A stretch of 64,000 bases of DNA from a bacterium 1XD21-70 (GCA_003669055.1 RAYB01000005.1:1-64000); one strand, 5' to 3'; shown: positions 6,511 to 16,218, numbered from the stretch's first letter. Notes: generated by a model from the sequence alone, not told the origin. A program made the numbers and translations.

Positions 6511-8031
6511 ATGAATAATAAAAAAAATTCTATTGCCAGATCAGCGGCGTTTTTAATTGGACTAACTGTTTTTGTTAAATTTATCGGATTTGTAAAACAG
6601 GCGGTTATCTCTTATACGTATGGCACCTCCCTCGATATGGATATATACCTGATTGTTTCAAGTTTTATCAGCGAAGTAGGGGTTATGTTTTTTTCCTCCT
6701 TATCTATTAATCTTGTGACAATTTACGATAGGGAAAAGGAAAAAAAAGGGAGAAAAAGTTCGGATATAATTGTGGCAAATTCCCTGATGGTATTAACAGT
6801 ATTTTCCGTTTTTCTGGTTTTGATTGTCTGCTTATTGGCAGATCCGTTATCAACCATGCTGGCTCCAGGATTATCTGCAGAAAACAGGGAAGTTCTGGCT
6901 TATTATATAAAGGGCTTGTCATTTTTGATGATTAATATTGCTGTCAGCAATATCTGCATTGGTATATTAAATGCGGAAAAAGATTTTTTGATTGCAAAAT
7001 CGATAGGGTTGATACAAAGCGTCTGTATTATCGGGGCATGCTTTGTGTTGGCAGGAAAAATGGGAATCACTGCAATTTATCTTGGATTTGGTGTGTATTA
7101 TGTTTTGGAAAATATTTTTTTGCTGGTGCGAGTGTTCAAAAAGGTAGGGTTTCATCCTGTTCATCCATTTCAGGATCCGGCAGTCAGAAATCTGATAAAT
7201 TTGAGTATACCTCTTTTTTTCAGTAATGCAATTATACAGATTAACGCTATGGTAGATAAGGCGATTGCGTCGGGGCTGGATGAAGGGAGTGTTTCGTCTT
7301 TATCCTATGGTAATTTCCTGTTTCAGACCATTCACTCGGTTATTATCGGAAGCATCACAACCGTATTGCTTTCTTATTTTTCAGAATTTGCAGTAAAAGG
7401 AGAACATAAGAAAATTGCAGATAATGTCAGGAAATGTTCTTTGATTATGCTGTTGGTTTTAATGCCGGTTACAATCATATGCTTTGTAAACTCAGACAAC
7501 ATTATAAGTATGATTTATAAAAGAGGAGTTTTTGATGAAGTCTCTGTAATGACTACATCAAGGGCTTTTATAGGATATACGGCAGGAATTTTGTTTATAG
7601 CATTTAGAGATATTTTTATACAGGTGTTATATGCATTTCAAAAGACAAAGGAAGCAATGATTAACGGCATAGCGGGTGTCGGAATCAATATTTTACTTAG
7701 TTTATGCTTATCTCAGACATATGGGGTGCTGGGAATTTCCATAGCAGACAGTATTGCTTATATTATCGTTGTTATAACAGGCTTTTTGATGACGGTAAAG
7801 GTGTTGCCGGAAATACGGCAAATATTGAGAGGAAAAGAGATCGCAGATTTTCTTTTCGCAGGTTTTTTAAGTTTTACATTAGGAATGCTTGCGAAAGGAT
7901 GGACTCAGGGTATTCCGATATATGTTGGCATGGCAATAAACATAATCTTAATTCTAGCCAGCTATACAATAATATTATTGTTGGCAAAAAATCCGGCAAT
8001 AAAGATGGTTCAATGCTTGATAAGGAGATGA
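6511..8031 (+). CDS. MurJ/Wzx-like lipid-linked oligosaccharide flippase
   Basis: A 506-residue member of the MVF/MOP exporter superfamily with about 14 membrane segments. The N-terminus (ARSAAFLIGLTVFVKFIGFV) and the NLSIPLFFSNAIIQINAMVD stretch (about residues 230-249) are typical of MurJ-like proteins. In polysaccharide operons such a protein flips undecaprenyl-linked repeat units to the outer face for polymerisation. It follows the putative polymerase by 9 bp. A role in peptidoglycan lipid II export is possible but less likely at this position. Confidence 0.85.
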   Translation: MNNKKNSIARSAAFLIGLTVFVKFIGFVKQAVISYTYGTSLDMDIYLIVSSFISEVGVMFFSSLSINLVTIYDREKEKKGRKSSDIIVANSLMVLTVFSVFLVLIVCLLADPLSTMLAPGLSAENREVLAYYIKGLSFLMINIAVSNICIGILNAEKDFLIAKSIGLIQSVCIIGACFVLAGKMGITAIYLGFGVYYVLENIFLLVRVFKKVGFHPVHPFQDPAVRNLINLSIPLFFSNAIIQINAMVDKAIASGLDEGSVSSLSYGNFLFQTIHSVIIGSITTVLLSYFSEFAVKGEHKKIADNVRKCSLIMLLVLMPVTIICFVNSDNIISMIYKRGVFDEVSVMTTSRAFIGYTAGILFIAFRDIFIQVLYAFQKTKEAMINGIAGVGINILLSLCLSQTYGVLGISIADSIAYIIVVITGFLMTVKVLPEIRQILRGKEIADFLFAGFLSFTLGMLAKGWTQGIPIYVGMAINIILILASYTIILLLAKNPAIKMVQCLIRR

Positions 8032-8035
8032 TTTT

Positions 8036-9250
8036 ATGGCATTAAAAAAAATCATGTTTGTATCTTATGGTGGCGGGCACGCAAATATCGCAAGACTGAT
8101 TTGTCAGGGATTGAAAAAAAGAAATGATGTGGAGATCAAAGTGCTGGCTCTGACTGTGGCTGGAAAAATATTTGATCAGTACCACGTTCCATATAAGACA
8201 AGCAGCTTCTATCTGGATCTGTTTGAGGACAAAGAACAAATCAGGAATTATGGTCAAAGACTCGCACAGACTTGCTGGAACCAGGAGTCGGGAATCACTT
8301 ATGAAGATTCCGTAGCCTATCTGGGATTTGGATACAGAGATCTTGTCGGCAAGTATGGGGAAGAAAAGGCAGAATATTTATTTCAGCAAAAAGAGAGAAA
8401 AGCCTTTTGGCCGGAAGATGTGATGAAAACCATACTTTTGTATGAGAAACCGGATGCATTGGTTATAACATGTGGGGTAAGAAGTGAGGGAGCAGCGGGA
8501 ACGGCGGCCAATCAATTGGGAATTCCGGTTATCAGAATTGCAGATTTGCCAACATATGATCCCAGTAATTGTGACTGTATGCTATGTGTAATGAATGAAT
8601 ATGCGAGGCAGTTTGCAATAAAAGAGTATGGGATAAAAGAAGAAAAAATCACCATTACAGGACAGCCGGTATTTGAAGATAACCTGGTGATCAATAAAGA
8701 TTCGCTGGATGAAAGCAGACATAAAATCCGAATAGATAGTTTTGGAAAAATGATTTTATATTTGGAAGAGCCGGGAGTGGAGGAGACAAAGGAGGTTGAA
8801 AAGTGTTTGAAAGAAATGGCTGCTGTAAGAACCGATTTACTTTTTGTTTTTAAGATGCATCCCAATCAGGATTTAGATGAAAATCATTGGGCATCCGACA
8901 ATATCTTAATTGTACGGGATTTTAGGTTAAAAGATTTGCTCTTTTTGTGTGATCTTGCAATAACTAAGGACTCTACGGCGGGAATGGAAGCCGTATTAAT
9001 GGGAAAACCACTGATTAATCTAATGCTGAGTGACAGTATTCTGGATTATTCAGAATATAGGATATCTGAAAAAGTTATGAATCTTACGCAGCTGCCAGTG
9101 GTTATCCATGAATGCCTGGATGAAGAAAGTGAAATATATCTAAACCTGAAGAGAGGAAGGGAATCTTTTGCAAATAAACAAAATGCGGTAGAAAATATAA
9201 TAGAAATTATATTGAATGAGATAAAGAATCAAAACGAAAGGAAAATATAA
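8036..9250 (+). CDS. GT-B type glycosyltransferase or epimerase-like protein
   Basis: A 404-residue protein with a two-Rossmann-fold layout. The N-terminal loop KIMFVSYGGGHANIARLI resembles GT-B enzymes, and the C-terminal half holds LLFVFKMHPNQD (about residues 262-273) and ITKDSTAGMEAVLMGKPLIN (about 311-330), which resemble the nucleotide-sugar site of UDP-GlcNAc 2-epimerases and CDP-glycerol-type transferases. An AAGGAG site lies 8 nt before the ATG. It probably adds a sugar, perhaps the nonulosonate, to the lipid-linked unit. A decayed relative lies at 12792-13092. Confidence 0.65.
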   Translation: MALKKIMFVSYGGGHANIARLICQGLKKRNDVEIKVLALTVAGKIFDQYHVPYKTSSFYLDLFEDKEQIRNYGQRLAQTCWNQESGITYEDSVAYLGFGYRDLVGKYGEEKAEYLFQQKERKAFWPEDVMKTILLYEKPDALVITCGVRSEGAAGTAANQLGIPVIRIADLPTYDPSNCDCMLCVMNEYARQFAIKEYGIKEEKITITGQPVFEDNLVINKDSLDESRHKIRIDSFGKMILYLEEPGVEETKEVEKCLKEMAAVRTDLLFVFKMHPNQDLDENHWASDNILIVRDFRLKDLLFLCDLAITKDSTAGMEAVLMGKPLINLMLSDSILDYSEYRISEKVMNLTQLPVVIHECLDEESEIYLNLKRGRESFANKQNAVENIIEIILNEIKNQNERKI

Positions 9251-9251
9251 T

Positions 9252-10373
9252 ATGAAGTATTGTAAAAAATGCGTGATGCCAGATACGAGGCCGGGGATTA
9301 CATTTAATGAAGAAGGAGTATGTTCCGCCTGTCAGCAGATTGAAAGAAGAAAAACGATTGATTGGAGTAAACGTTGGGAAGAATTTGAAGCAATTTGCAG
9401 TAAATACCGAGGAATGAATGACAATGGTTATGATTGTGCAATTGCCGTTTCCGGAGGAAAAGACTCTCATTATCAGGTACATTTGATGAAAAATGTGATG
9501 CATATGAATCCGATCCTTTTTTCTGTCGAAGACAATTTCCCTATGACAGAGGCGGGAAAACACAACCTTAAAAATATTTCTGAAGAATTTGGCTGTAATA
9601 TTATCAGCATAAAACCGGATATCCGTGCCCAGAAAAAACTGATGCGGTATATGTTTGAAAAATATGGAAAGCCTACTTGGTATCTCGATCGTATGATTTA
9701 TACCTATCCATTAATTATGGCATTAAAATTTCACACACCGCTTCTGGTGTATGGAGAGAATGTGAGCTATGAGTACGGCGGAAGTGACGCAAAAGAAACA
9801 TATTCGGCTAAGGAACAACTTAGCAATGGGGTTGCAAGCGGAATTGATGAACAGGAGTTAATTGAGAACGCAGGTGTTACCGCACAAGATTTGCTGCTGA
9901 CACGTGCTCCTGGTAAAAAGGAACTTGAAGAATTAGATCCAGTCTACATTTCTTATTTCAGGCCCTGGAACAGTATTGAGAATTATTGTCTGGCGAAGAA
10001 ACATGGGTTTCATGATCTGGATCATGAGTGGGATCGGAGCCATCATGTGGAAAACTTTGACCAGATTGACAGCAGAGCCTATCTTGTCCATTCCTGGTTA
10101 AAATATCCGAAATTCGGCCACGCATCTGCGACCGACTATGCAGCAAGATTTGTCAGGTATGGGATGATGACCCGGGATGAGGCAGTGGAACTTGTGAAAA
10201 AGCATGACCATAATCTCGATGCCTTAAGTGTACGGGATTTCTGCGGGTTTTGCGGTTATACGGAAACGGAATTTTGGGCAATTGTAGACAAATTATATAA
10301 TACCAAACTGTTTGAAAAAGATAGTTTCGGTAATTGGGTATTGAAACATCCGGTCTGGAAGGAGGGGCGTTGA
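9252..10373 (+). CDS. N-acetyl sugar amidotransferase (PseA/WbpG-like)
   Basis: A 373-residue adenine-nucleotide alpha-hydrolase (N-type ATP pyrophosphatase). The Cys cluster YCKKCVMPDTRPGI plus CSAC (residues 3-27) and CGFCGY near the C-terminus could bind zinc. The PP-loop AIAVSGGKDSHYQVHL (about residues 63-78) activates the substrate with ATP. In pseudaminic and legionaminic acid or mannuronate pathways these enzymes turn an acetamido group into an acetamidino group, using ammonia from HisH/HisF-like partners. No such partner gene is in the window, so the ammonia source is unclear. Its place before the nonulosonate genes suggests an amidino-modified product. Confidence 0.85.
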   Translation: MKYCKKCVMPDTRPGITFNEEGVCSACQQIERRKTIDWSKRWEEFEAICSKYRGMNDNGYDCAIAVSGGKDSHYQVHLMKNVMHMNPILFSVEDNFPMTEAGKHNLKNISEEFGCNIISIKPDIRAQKKLMRYMFEKYGKPTWYLDRMIYTYPLIMALKFHTPLLVYGENVSYEYGGSDAKETYSAKEQLSNGVASGIDEQELIENAGVTAQDLLLTRAPGKKELEELDPVYISYFRPWNSIENYCLAKKHGFHDLDHEWDRSHHVENFDQIDSRAYLVHSWLKYPKFGHASATDYAARFVRYGMMTRDEAVELVKKHDHNLDALSVRDFCGFCGYTETEFWAIVDKLYNTKLFEKDSFGNWVLKHPVWKEGR

Positions 10374-10376
10374 AAG

Positions 10377-11585
10377 ATGCAGAATCTTGATTCGTTTATT
10401 TCAGAGCATGTGACCAGAAGGCCACAAAGTATGTTTCTTCCGGATATTGAAAATAACAGAAGTTTGTTGACTGATAGAATCAAGAATAAGAGCATATTAG
10501 TTATCGGGGGAGCTGGTTCCATTGGTTCCTCTTTTATTAAAGCAATCCTTCCTTTCAGGCCGGCATCTCTGGTTGTTGTAGATATCAATGAGAATGCTTT
10601 GGCAGAACTTACAAGAGATCTGCGCAGCACAAAAGATATGTATGTTCCTGAAGAATACATCCCGTATCCCATGGACTTTGCATCGCCAGTATTTAAAAAG
10701 ATGTTTGTTGGCAGGAATGGATTTGACATTGTAGCTAATTTTTCGGCACATAAGCATGTGAGATCAGAAAAAGACATTTATTCAATTGAGGCGCTGCTGC
10801 AGAACAATGTACTTCATGCAAAAAAATTACTGGATCTTCTGGAACAGTATCCTCCGGAAGAATATTTTTGTGTTTCTACAGATAAAGCTGCCAATCCGGT
10901 AAATATTATGGGCGCTTCTAAGAGAATTATGGAGGATATTATCTTTGCATATTCTGATAAATTTCCTGTAAAAACAGCACGGTTTGCTAATGTTGCATTT
11001 TCAAACGGTTCGCTTCCGGCAGGCTTTTTGTCGCGGATTTCTAAATGCCAGCCACTGTCAGCGCCTTCCGACATCAGACGTTATTTTGTATCTCCTGAGG
11101 AATCAGGGCAGATTTGTATGCTGGCCTGCATGCTGGGGAAGAGCCGTGAAATATTTTTTCCCAAGCTGGAGGAGATCCAGACGATGGCATTTGACCAGAT
11201 AGCTATAGAATTATTGCAGGAATATGGCTATGAGGCGCTGGAATGCCATTCTGACAGAGAGGCAGTTGATAGGGCAGAGGAACTTAAGGGAGGGAGTAAG
11301 AACTATCCGGTTCATTTTTCTGTGTCGGATACATCAGGAGAAAAAGGGGTGGAGGAATTTTATACAGAAAATGAAGTTGTAGATTGGGAACGTTTTTACT
11401 CTCTTGGGGTGATCATAAAAAAAGAAGTTCCAGACCAATCAAAGGTTAACAGGATTTTTAGCAGATTAAATGACGTGTTCTCTAAAGATTGCACAGAAAA
11501 GGAAGAAGTAATTTCAATCATAAAAGAATTTCTTCCCAATTTTAAACATATGGAGAAAGGAAAGTCCCTGGACAGTAAAATGTAG
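10377..11585 (+). CDS. Nucleotide-sugar 4,6-dehydratase (Polysacc_synt_2 type), LegB role
   Basis: A 402-residue extended SDR. A roughly 40-residue leader precedes the Rossmann motif ILVIGGAGSIGSSFI (about residues 40-54) and VVVDINENALAEL. Further elements are NFSAHKHVRSEKD, VSTDKAANPVNIMGASKR (a serine-threonine and lysine region typical of the CapD branch) and a C-terminal SDTSGEKGVEEFYT. The enzyme would make the 4-keto-6-deoxy sugar from a nucleotide-linked GlcNAc, the substrate of the aminotransferase that follows after 21 bp. Sequence class fits dehydratases of the CapD group better than the short LegB family, so only the role is assigned. Confidence 0.8.
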   Translation: MQNLDSFISEHVTRRPQSMFLPDIENNRSLLTDRIKNKSILVIGGAGSIGSSFIKAILPFRPASLVVVDINENALAELTRDLRSTKDMYVPEEYIPYPMDFASPVFKKMFVGRNGFDIVANFSAHKHVRSEKDIYSIEALLQNNVLHAKKLLDLLEQYPPEEYFCVSTDKAANPVNIMGASKRIMEDIIFAYSDKFPVKTARFANVAFSNGSLPAGFLSRISKCQPLSAPSDIRRYFVSPEESGQICMLACMLGKSREIFFPKLEEIQTMAFDQIAIELLQEYGYEALECHSDREAVDRAEELKGGSKNYPVHFSVSDTSGEKGVEEFYTENEVVDWERFYSLGVIIKKEVPDQSKVNRIFSRLNDVFSKDCTEKEEVISIIKEFLPNFKHMEKGKSLDSKM

Positions 11586-11606
11586 GCTGAGGGCAGATGT
11601 AAAGAT

Positions 11607-12785
11607 ATGGAAAGATTTATCCCGTTATCGATTCCTAATTTTGAAGGAAACGAAAAGAAATATGTAGACGATGCATTGGAGCAGGGATGGGTGTCCACTG
11701 GTGGTACGTATATTACAAAACTGGAACAGGGATTGGCAGATTTTTTGAAAACAGACAATGTGGCGGCCTGCCAAAGCGGGACGTCTGCTTTGCATCTTTC
11801 GATGATTCGTGCAGGGGTACAGCCCGGAGATGTGGTTCTTGTTCCACCCCTTACATTTATTGCAGCGGTGAACCCTGTGAAATACCAGTTTGCAGTACCG
11901 GTATTTATTGATTGTGATGATAGCTTATGTATGGATCCGGAGAAATTGCGGAAATTTTGTGAGGAAGAATGTGAATATAACGGCATTATGCTTAGCTATA
12001 AAAACCATCCCGTAAAAGCAGTTGTTGTAGTTCATGTTTTTGGCAACATGGCTGATATGGAGGGTATAATGCCTATAGCAGAACAATACCATTTGAAGGT
12101 GATAGAAGACGCGACAGAGGCATTAGGGACATATTATACCAAGGGAAAGTATGCGGGAAAATATGCAGGGACAATAGGGCATTATGGAGCATTTTCCTTT
12201 AATGGCAATAAGATCATCACCACCGGAGGTGGTGGTGCAGTGACTGCAAAGGATACCAGAGATGTGGATTATATCCGATATTTGTCAACACAGGCAAAGG
12301 ATGATCCTCATTATTATATCCATCATGAGATTGGATATAACTACAGGATGACAAATTTGCAGGCAGCGCTTGGAGTAGCACAGATGGAAGAATTGCCAGA
12401 GTTTATCAGACGGAAAAGAAAAAACTATGAGTTGTATCAGAAATATTTTAATGGTTTTTCGTTAGTGCAATTAATGACTTTTCGGGAAGGAACAGAATCT
12501 AACAGGTGGTTCTATTCATTGAAAATCGATAAAAAAAAGATAAAAGCCTCTATGAGGGAGATTATCACAATCCTGCAGGGCAGAGGGATACAGACGAGGG
12601 CAGTTTGGGGACTTATCAATGAGCAAAAACCATATCAAAATGAGATGGTCTATGAAATGGAAAAGGCACCATATTATTCTCAGCGGATTTTGAATATACC
12701 AAGCAGCACTCAGATCACGGAAAGTGAAATCACATATGTTGCAGAGACAATTAAGAAGCTGCTTAAGGATCTAGCCAATGAATAA
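11607..12785 (+). CDS. legC: LegC-type PLP aminotransferase (DegT/DnrJ/EryC1)
   Basis: A 392-residue fold-type I aminotransferase. IPLSIPNFEGNEKKYVDDAL and GWVSTGG at the N-terminus and ACQSGTSALHLSMI (about residues 53-66) bind cofactor phosphate. VIEDATEALG contains the aspartate that pairs with the PLP ring. The Schiff-base lysine is in FSFNGNKIITTGGGG (about residues 196-210, K near 202). LegC converts the 4-keto sugar into a 4-amino-4,6-dideoxy sugar in legionaminic acid synthesis. A remnant of a second copy lies at 14101-14241. Confidence 0.88.
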   Translation: MERFIPLSIPNFEGNEKKYVDDALEQGWVSTGGTYITKLEQGLADFLKTDNVAACQSGTSALHLSMIRAGVQPGDVVLVPPLTFIAAVNPVKYQFAVPVFIDCDDSLCMDPEKLRKFCEEECEYNGIMLSYKNHPVKAVVVVHVFGNMADMEGIMPIAEQYHLKVIEDATEALGTYYTKGKYAGKYAGTIGHYGAFSFNGNKIITTGGGGAVTAKDTRDVDYIRYLSTQAKDDPHYYIHHEIGYNYRMTNLQAALGVAQMEELPEFIRRKRKNYELYQKYFNGFSLVQLMTFREGTESNRWFYSLKIDKKKIKASMREIITILQGRGIQTRAVWGLINEQKPYQNEMVYEMEKAPYYSQRILNIPSSTQITESEITYVAETIKKLLKDLANE

Positions 12786-12791
12786 CAGAAA

Positions 12792-13092
12792 TTGATAGTT
12801 TATCTTGTTATTATTAGAGATTTTACTGCTGGATTAGAGGCTGCTCTTTTAGAAAAATCTTTGATTAATTTATGTATAAACGGAATGGGAGTTGAGTACT
12901 CACGTTACGGGATATCTCATAACGTGACAGAACTTTCACAACTTCCAGAGAGGATTATGCGATGCATGAATCCTTCAGATGAGGTTTCACTCGCTATGGC
13001 AGAAGAGCGAAAGCATTAAAAAAAATAGGGCGAATGCTGTGGATAATATTTATCAAGTATTGAAAATAGTATGGAATGGAAAAATCGGATAA
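12792..13092 (+). pseudogene. Remnant of a glycosyltransferase related to the 8036-9250 gene
   Basis: The frame reads IIRDF then TAGLEAALLEKSLINL, VEYSRYGISHNVTELSQLPE and, after a shift in an A run near 13017, NRANAVDNIYQVLK. It aligns with the last 110 residues of the 8036-9250 protein (IVRDF, STAGMEAVLMGKPLINL, YSEYRISEKVMNLTQLP, NAVENI) but lacks about 17 internal residues and the whole N-terminal part. It therefore marks a former second copy, not a functional gene. Confidence 0.8.
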
Positions 13093-13144
13093 TATCGCTT
13101 AAGACTATGTAATATTATGCTATTTTTGAAAAAGGAGACTAGCT

Positions 13145-14098
13145 ATGAGCATTACTATTGGATTGATAGGTGGAGCGAGTGGAAAGGAATTAACTGAATA
13201 TATCCAAAAATTTGGATTTACAGTAGCATTAGTAATAGGTAAAGCGGATGAACCTGGCAGCGATATTGCCGACCATATCTTGGTCACGGATTTAAGAAAT
13301 ATAGAACAAGTATATTCATGGCTAAAAGAATTGGGAGTAAAGAAACTGATTATAGGTACAGGCCATAGATTTGCATTTAAATTAGGTAAAGAATTAGAGA
13401 GGAAAGGTATCCAGCTGAATGTAAACATACAGGCAAGTGAACTCGCAAAAGAGAAGAGAGTGTTTAAAGATTTTATAACTGAACGAGGATTCTCGTCCCC
13501 TGCATATATTTCTGTTTCAGATAAAGAGTCAATTCCAAATTTAAAACGAATTGTTGATCATATTGGACTCCCGTGTGTTGTAAAAGCCACTATAGATACA
13601 ATGCTTCCACAAAAGATCAATAACGAGAACGAACTATTTGAAGGGATAAATATGATTTTGGAAAGTGGATCTCCAGTTTTGATCGAGCAGTTTATCAAGG
13701 GAATTGATATTACAGTATTTGTATCAGCTTCAAAGAATGAGGTAAAAGCATTACCAATCTGTTACTATAGCAAGGCAGAAGATAATGAGATGAAAGGTTT
13801 TGGACACGAAGAGTATCTGAAGGGACATCTCCTGCCTGAAATAGAGAAAAATGTAATGGAATATTGTGAAAAGTTGGTAATCACATGTGGGTTTGAAGGT
13901 TTGCCTAGGGTTGATCTTATGGTGATGCCGAATGGTGAAATATATATTCTTGAAACGAACAGCGTAGCTGTGACAGGAATTAATGAAAGACATGCTGCTT
14001 ACTGTAAAGGGACAGTATTAGCCCTTAGAATGCAGGGAATTGATGTTGCGGAAGTAGTGGTGAAAACAGCACTAAAGAAATTTGGGTTGTTACAGTAA
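13145..14098 (+). CDS. ATP-grasp ligase, D-Ala-D-Ala ligase/carbamoyl-phosphate synthase-like
   Basis: A 317-residue ATP-grasp enzyme. The N-terminal pre-ATP-grasp domain (residues 1-90) starts ITIGLIGGASGKELTEYIQ. The ATP-grasp core has PCVVKATIDTM (about residues 140-150), PVLIEQFIKGIDITVFVSA (about 178-196) and the metal-binding end RVDLMVMPNGEIYILETNSV (about 257-276), where D and E-T-N ligate magnesium. Such enzymes join an acyl-phosphate to an amine, so this one may add an amino acid or other acyl group to an amino sugar. It is bracketed by two gene remnants, which suggests it was inserted into the cluster. AAAAGGAGA precedes the start. Confidence 0.8.
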   Translation: MSITIGLIGGASGKELTEYIQKFGFTVALVIGKADEPGSDIADHILVTDLRNIEQVYSWLKELGVKKLIIGTGHRFAFKLGKELERKGIQLNVNIQASELAKEKRVFKDFITERGFSSPAYISVSDKESIPNLKRIVDHIGLPCVVKATIDTMLPQKINNENELFEGINMILESGSPVLIEQFIKGIDITVFVSASKNEVKALPICYYSKAEDNEMKGFGHEEYLKGHLLPEIEKNVMEYCEKLVITCGFEGLPRVDLMVMPNGEIYILETNSVAVTGINERHAAYCKGTVLALRMQGIDVAEVVVKTALKKFGLLQ

Positions 14099-14100
14099 TA

Positions 14101-14241
14101 ATTGTTGTCCTCCATGATAAAGATATAGAAACTCGTGACATTTGGGGATTAATCAATGAATAGAAGCCTTATGCAGATGAAGAAATACAGTATGTGGCTG
14201 ACGAGGTGAAGCAGTTGCTGAGGAACTTAACTAATGGATAA
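14101..14241 (+). pseudogene. C-terminal remnant of a second legC
   Basis: The frame reads IVVLHDKDIETRDIWGLINE, then a TAG stop, KPYADEE, IQYVADEVKQLLRNLTNG and TAA. It aligns with the end of the intact LegC (GRGIQTRAVWGLINEQKPY and ITYVAETIKKLLKDLANE) with one nonsense change (Gln to stop) and a deletion of about 24 residues. Its stop overlaps the start of the next gene, as an original legC-nucleotidyltransferase junction would. Confidence 0.85.
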
Positions 14242-15283
14242 TATACAAAGTCTAATTGGAAACAGGAAATTAACAATATCAGAGGCGATGCAAAGAATCG
14301 ATGGAAATACATATGGCGTTCTTTTCCTTATTGACGAATCAGGCATTCTATTGGGATGCATTACTGATGGAGATATTCGGCGTTTTTTACTTTCTGGCGG
14401 TAAAATGGAAGATATGGCAATTGATGCTGCAAATAAACAACCGAAGGTAGCAAACACAATTAGAGAAGCTCGACAATTATATCACAAGAGAGACTATGTG
14501 GTTATTCCTGTGATTGGAGAAAATGGAAGTATCCTTGACTTATATTCGGGTGAACCTGGAGAAAGTATCATTAAGCCACATAAATCCTTAAAAACACCTG
14601 TTGTGATTAATGCAGGGGGAAAAGGAAGCAGACTAGATCCTTATACCAGAGTACTCCCAAAACCGCTAATACCTATTGGTGATCTCCCAATCATTGAACA
14701 TATAATGAAAGAATATCAATCGTACGATTGTAATGAATTTCATATTATTGTGAATTATAAGCGAGATTTAATGAAGGCTTATTTTGTTGATGATGACAAA
14801 CATTACAATATTACCTGGTATGATGAGGTGAATCCCTTAGGCACTGGAGGAGGACTAAGTCTTCTTCGTGGTAAATTTTCAGATACATTCTTTTTCACTA
14901 ACTGTGATGCACTTCTTACGGCAAATTATGAGAGCATGCTAAAGTTTCATAAGGAAAACAATAATGACATCACTATGATTTGCGCGTATAAAAATATTAA
15001 CATTCCTTATGGTGTGGTCGAGATGGGCACAAATGGTGTTATAGAAAGCATGAAGGAAAAACCGCTGATGTCTTTTCTTACTAACACAGGGATTTATATT
15101 GTTGAACCTGAGATTGTTGATGATGTAGAAGATGATGTTTCCATTGGATTCCCAGATATAGTCGAAATGGAAAAACAAAAGGGAAGAAAAGTAGCTGCGT
15201 TTCCTGTCTCAGAGAATGACTGGATGGATATGGGACAATTGCCAGAACTTGAGAAAATGAGAGTGAAGCTTTATGGAGAGTAA
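14234..15283 (+). CDS. ptmE: CBS-domain sugar-1-phosphate nucleotidyltransferase (PtmE-like)
   Basis: A 349-residue fusion. Two CBS repeats occupy residues 1-115 (GVLFLIDESGILLGCITDGD and DYVVIPVIGENGSILDLYSG). A nucleotidyltransferase follows: VVINAGGKGSRLDPYTRVLP (about residues 127-146) is the nucleotide-binding signature, with KPLIPIGDLPIIEHIM, FFTNCDALL for metal binding and GFPDIVEMEK. In Campylobacter, PtmE makes GDP-glucosamine for legionaminic acid synthesis, so the pathway here probably runs on GDP-linked intermediates. The start overlaps the legC remnant. Confidence 0.85.
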   Translation: MDNIQSLIGNRKLTISEAMQRIDGNTYGVLFLIDESGILLGCITDGDIRRFLLSGGKMEDMAIDAANKQPKVANTIREARQLYHKRDYVVIPVIGENGSILDLYSGEPGESIIKPHKSLKTPVVINAGGKGSRLDPYTRVLPKPLIPIGDLPIIEHIMKEYQSYDCNEFHIIVNYKRDLMKAYFVDDDKHYNITWYDEVNPLGTGGGLSLLRGKFSDTFFFTNCDALLTANYESMLKFHKENNNDITMICAYKNINIPYGVVEMGTNGVIESMKEKPLMSFLTNTGIYIVEPEIVDDVEDDVSIGFPDIVEMEKQKGRKVAAFPVSENDWMDMGQLPELEKMRVKLYGE

Positions 15284-15582
15284 AGAACAAAGTTTCAGTG
15301 AATTAAGAAAATTTTTATATGGCTAAGAGCCGGATAAAAATCGTCGTTATCATCGAACATGTACTATGGAATAAGAACTCTGAATGATATACATTGAAAA
15401 AATGATAAAATAAAAGCTTCCCAATCTGTCAGATTGTAGAAATAATCCTTGAATCCGGCAAAAATCGATATGTATTAAAGCACAGAATAAGAAAAATGAA
15501 GAGGATGGAGGAGTGGATTAAATGGGATAGATGCGAATAAAAAGCGTAATTAAAAGATAACAAAAAGGGAGAATATTTGAGA
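15284..15582. other. AT-rich spacer inside the nonulosonate gene set
   Basis: No reading frame, promoter pair or hairpin stands out. A short near-repeat occurs (CCGGATAAAAATCG near 15332 and CCGGCAAAAATCG near 15456). A degraded gene is possible, as elsewhere in this locus, but I could not match it to anything. Confidence 0.4.
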
Positions 15583-16218
15583 ATGGAAGATAAGAGACTG
15601 GTATTGGTTGGGGGAGGAGGACATTGTAAGTCGGTCTTAGATACCATACTTTGTTTAGGAACTTTTAATGAGATCGTAATTACGGATCAAACTTCTTTGA
15701 TCGGAAGTACGATTATGGGGTGCAAAGTTGTTGGAAATGACGATATTCTTCCATATCTTTATTATAGAGGAATTAAGAATGCTTTTATCACTGTTGGAAG
15801 CATAAAAAGTACCAGATTGCGTTGCAGGCTTTATGAGTTAATTAAAAGTATTGGTTTTAATTTGCCTAATATTATCGATCCGACTGCTGCAGTGTCAGAA
15901 TCGGCAAAGCTTGGAAAAGGGATTTTTATTGGTAAAAATGCTGTGATAAATTGCTGTGCAGAGATAGGAGATCTGGCAATTATTAATACGGGAAGTGTGG
16001 TAGAACACGAATGTACCATCGGTGCATTGACACATTTATCAGTTAATGCGACAATATGCGGACAATCTTCTGTAGGTGCGAATTCGTTTATTGGAGCGGG
16101 TGCGACAATTATACAAGGAATACAGATAGGGAGCCATGCAGTGATCGGTGCAGGAAGCGTAGTATTGGAAGACGTTGGCTCAAATAAAACGGTGTATGGA
16201 GTGGTTAAAAGCAAATGA
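15583..16218 (+). CDS. NeuD/PglD-like sugar O- or N-acetyltransferase (LegH role)
   Basis: A left-handed beta-helix acetyltransferase of 211 residues. The N-terminal part is a small Rossmann-like domain (RLVLVGGGGHCKSVLDTIL). From about residue 95 hexapeptide repeats follow (AKLGKGIFIGKNAVINCCAE, GDLAIINTGSVVEHECTIG, SFIGAGATIIQGIQIGSHAV). The histidine in VVEHECTIG is the likely catalytic base. In the Leg pathway LegH acetylates the 4-amino group made by LegC. ATG 15583 is preferred over TTG 15577 because AGGGAGA ends about 10 nt before it. Confidence 0.85.
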   Translation: MEDKRLVLVGGGGHCKSVLDTILCLGTFNEIVITDQTSLIGSTIMGCKVVGNDDILPYLYYRGIKNAFITVGSIKSTRLRCRLYELIKSIGFNLPNIIDPTAAVSESAKLGKGIFIGKNAVINCCAEIGDLAIINTGSVVEHECTIGALTHLSVNATICGQSSVGANSFIGAGATIIQGIQIGSHAVIGAGSVVLEDVGSNKTVYGVVKSK

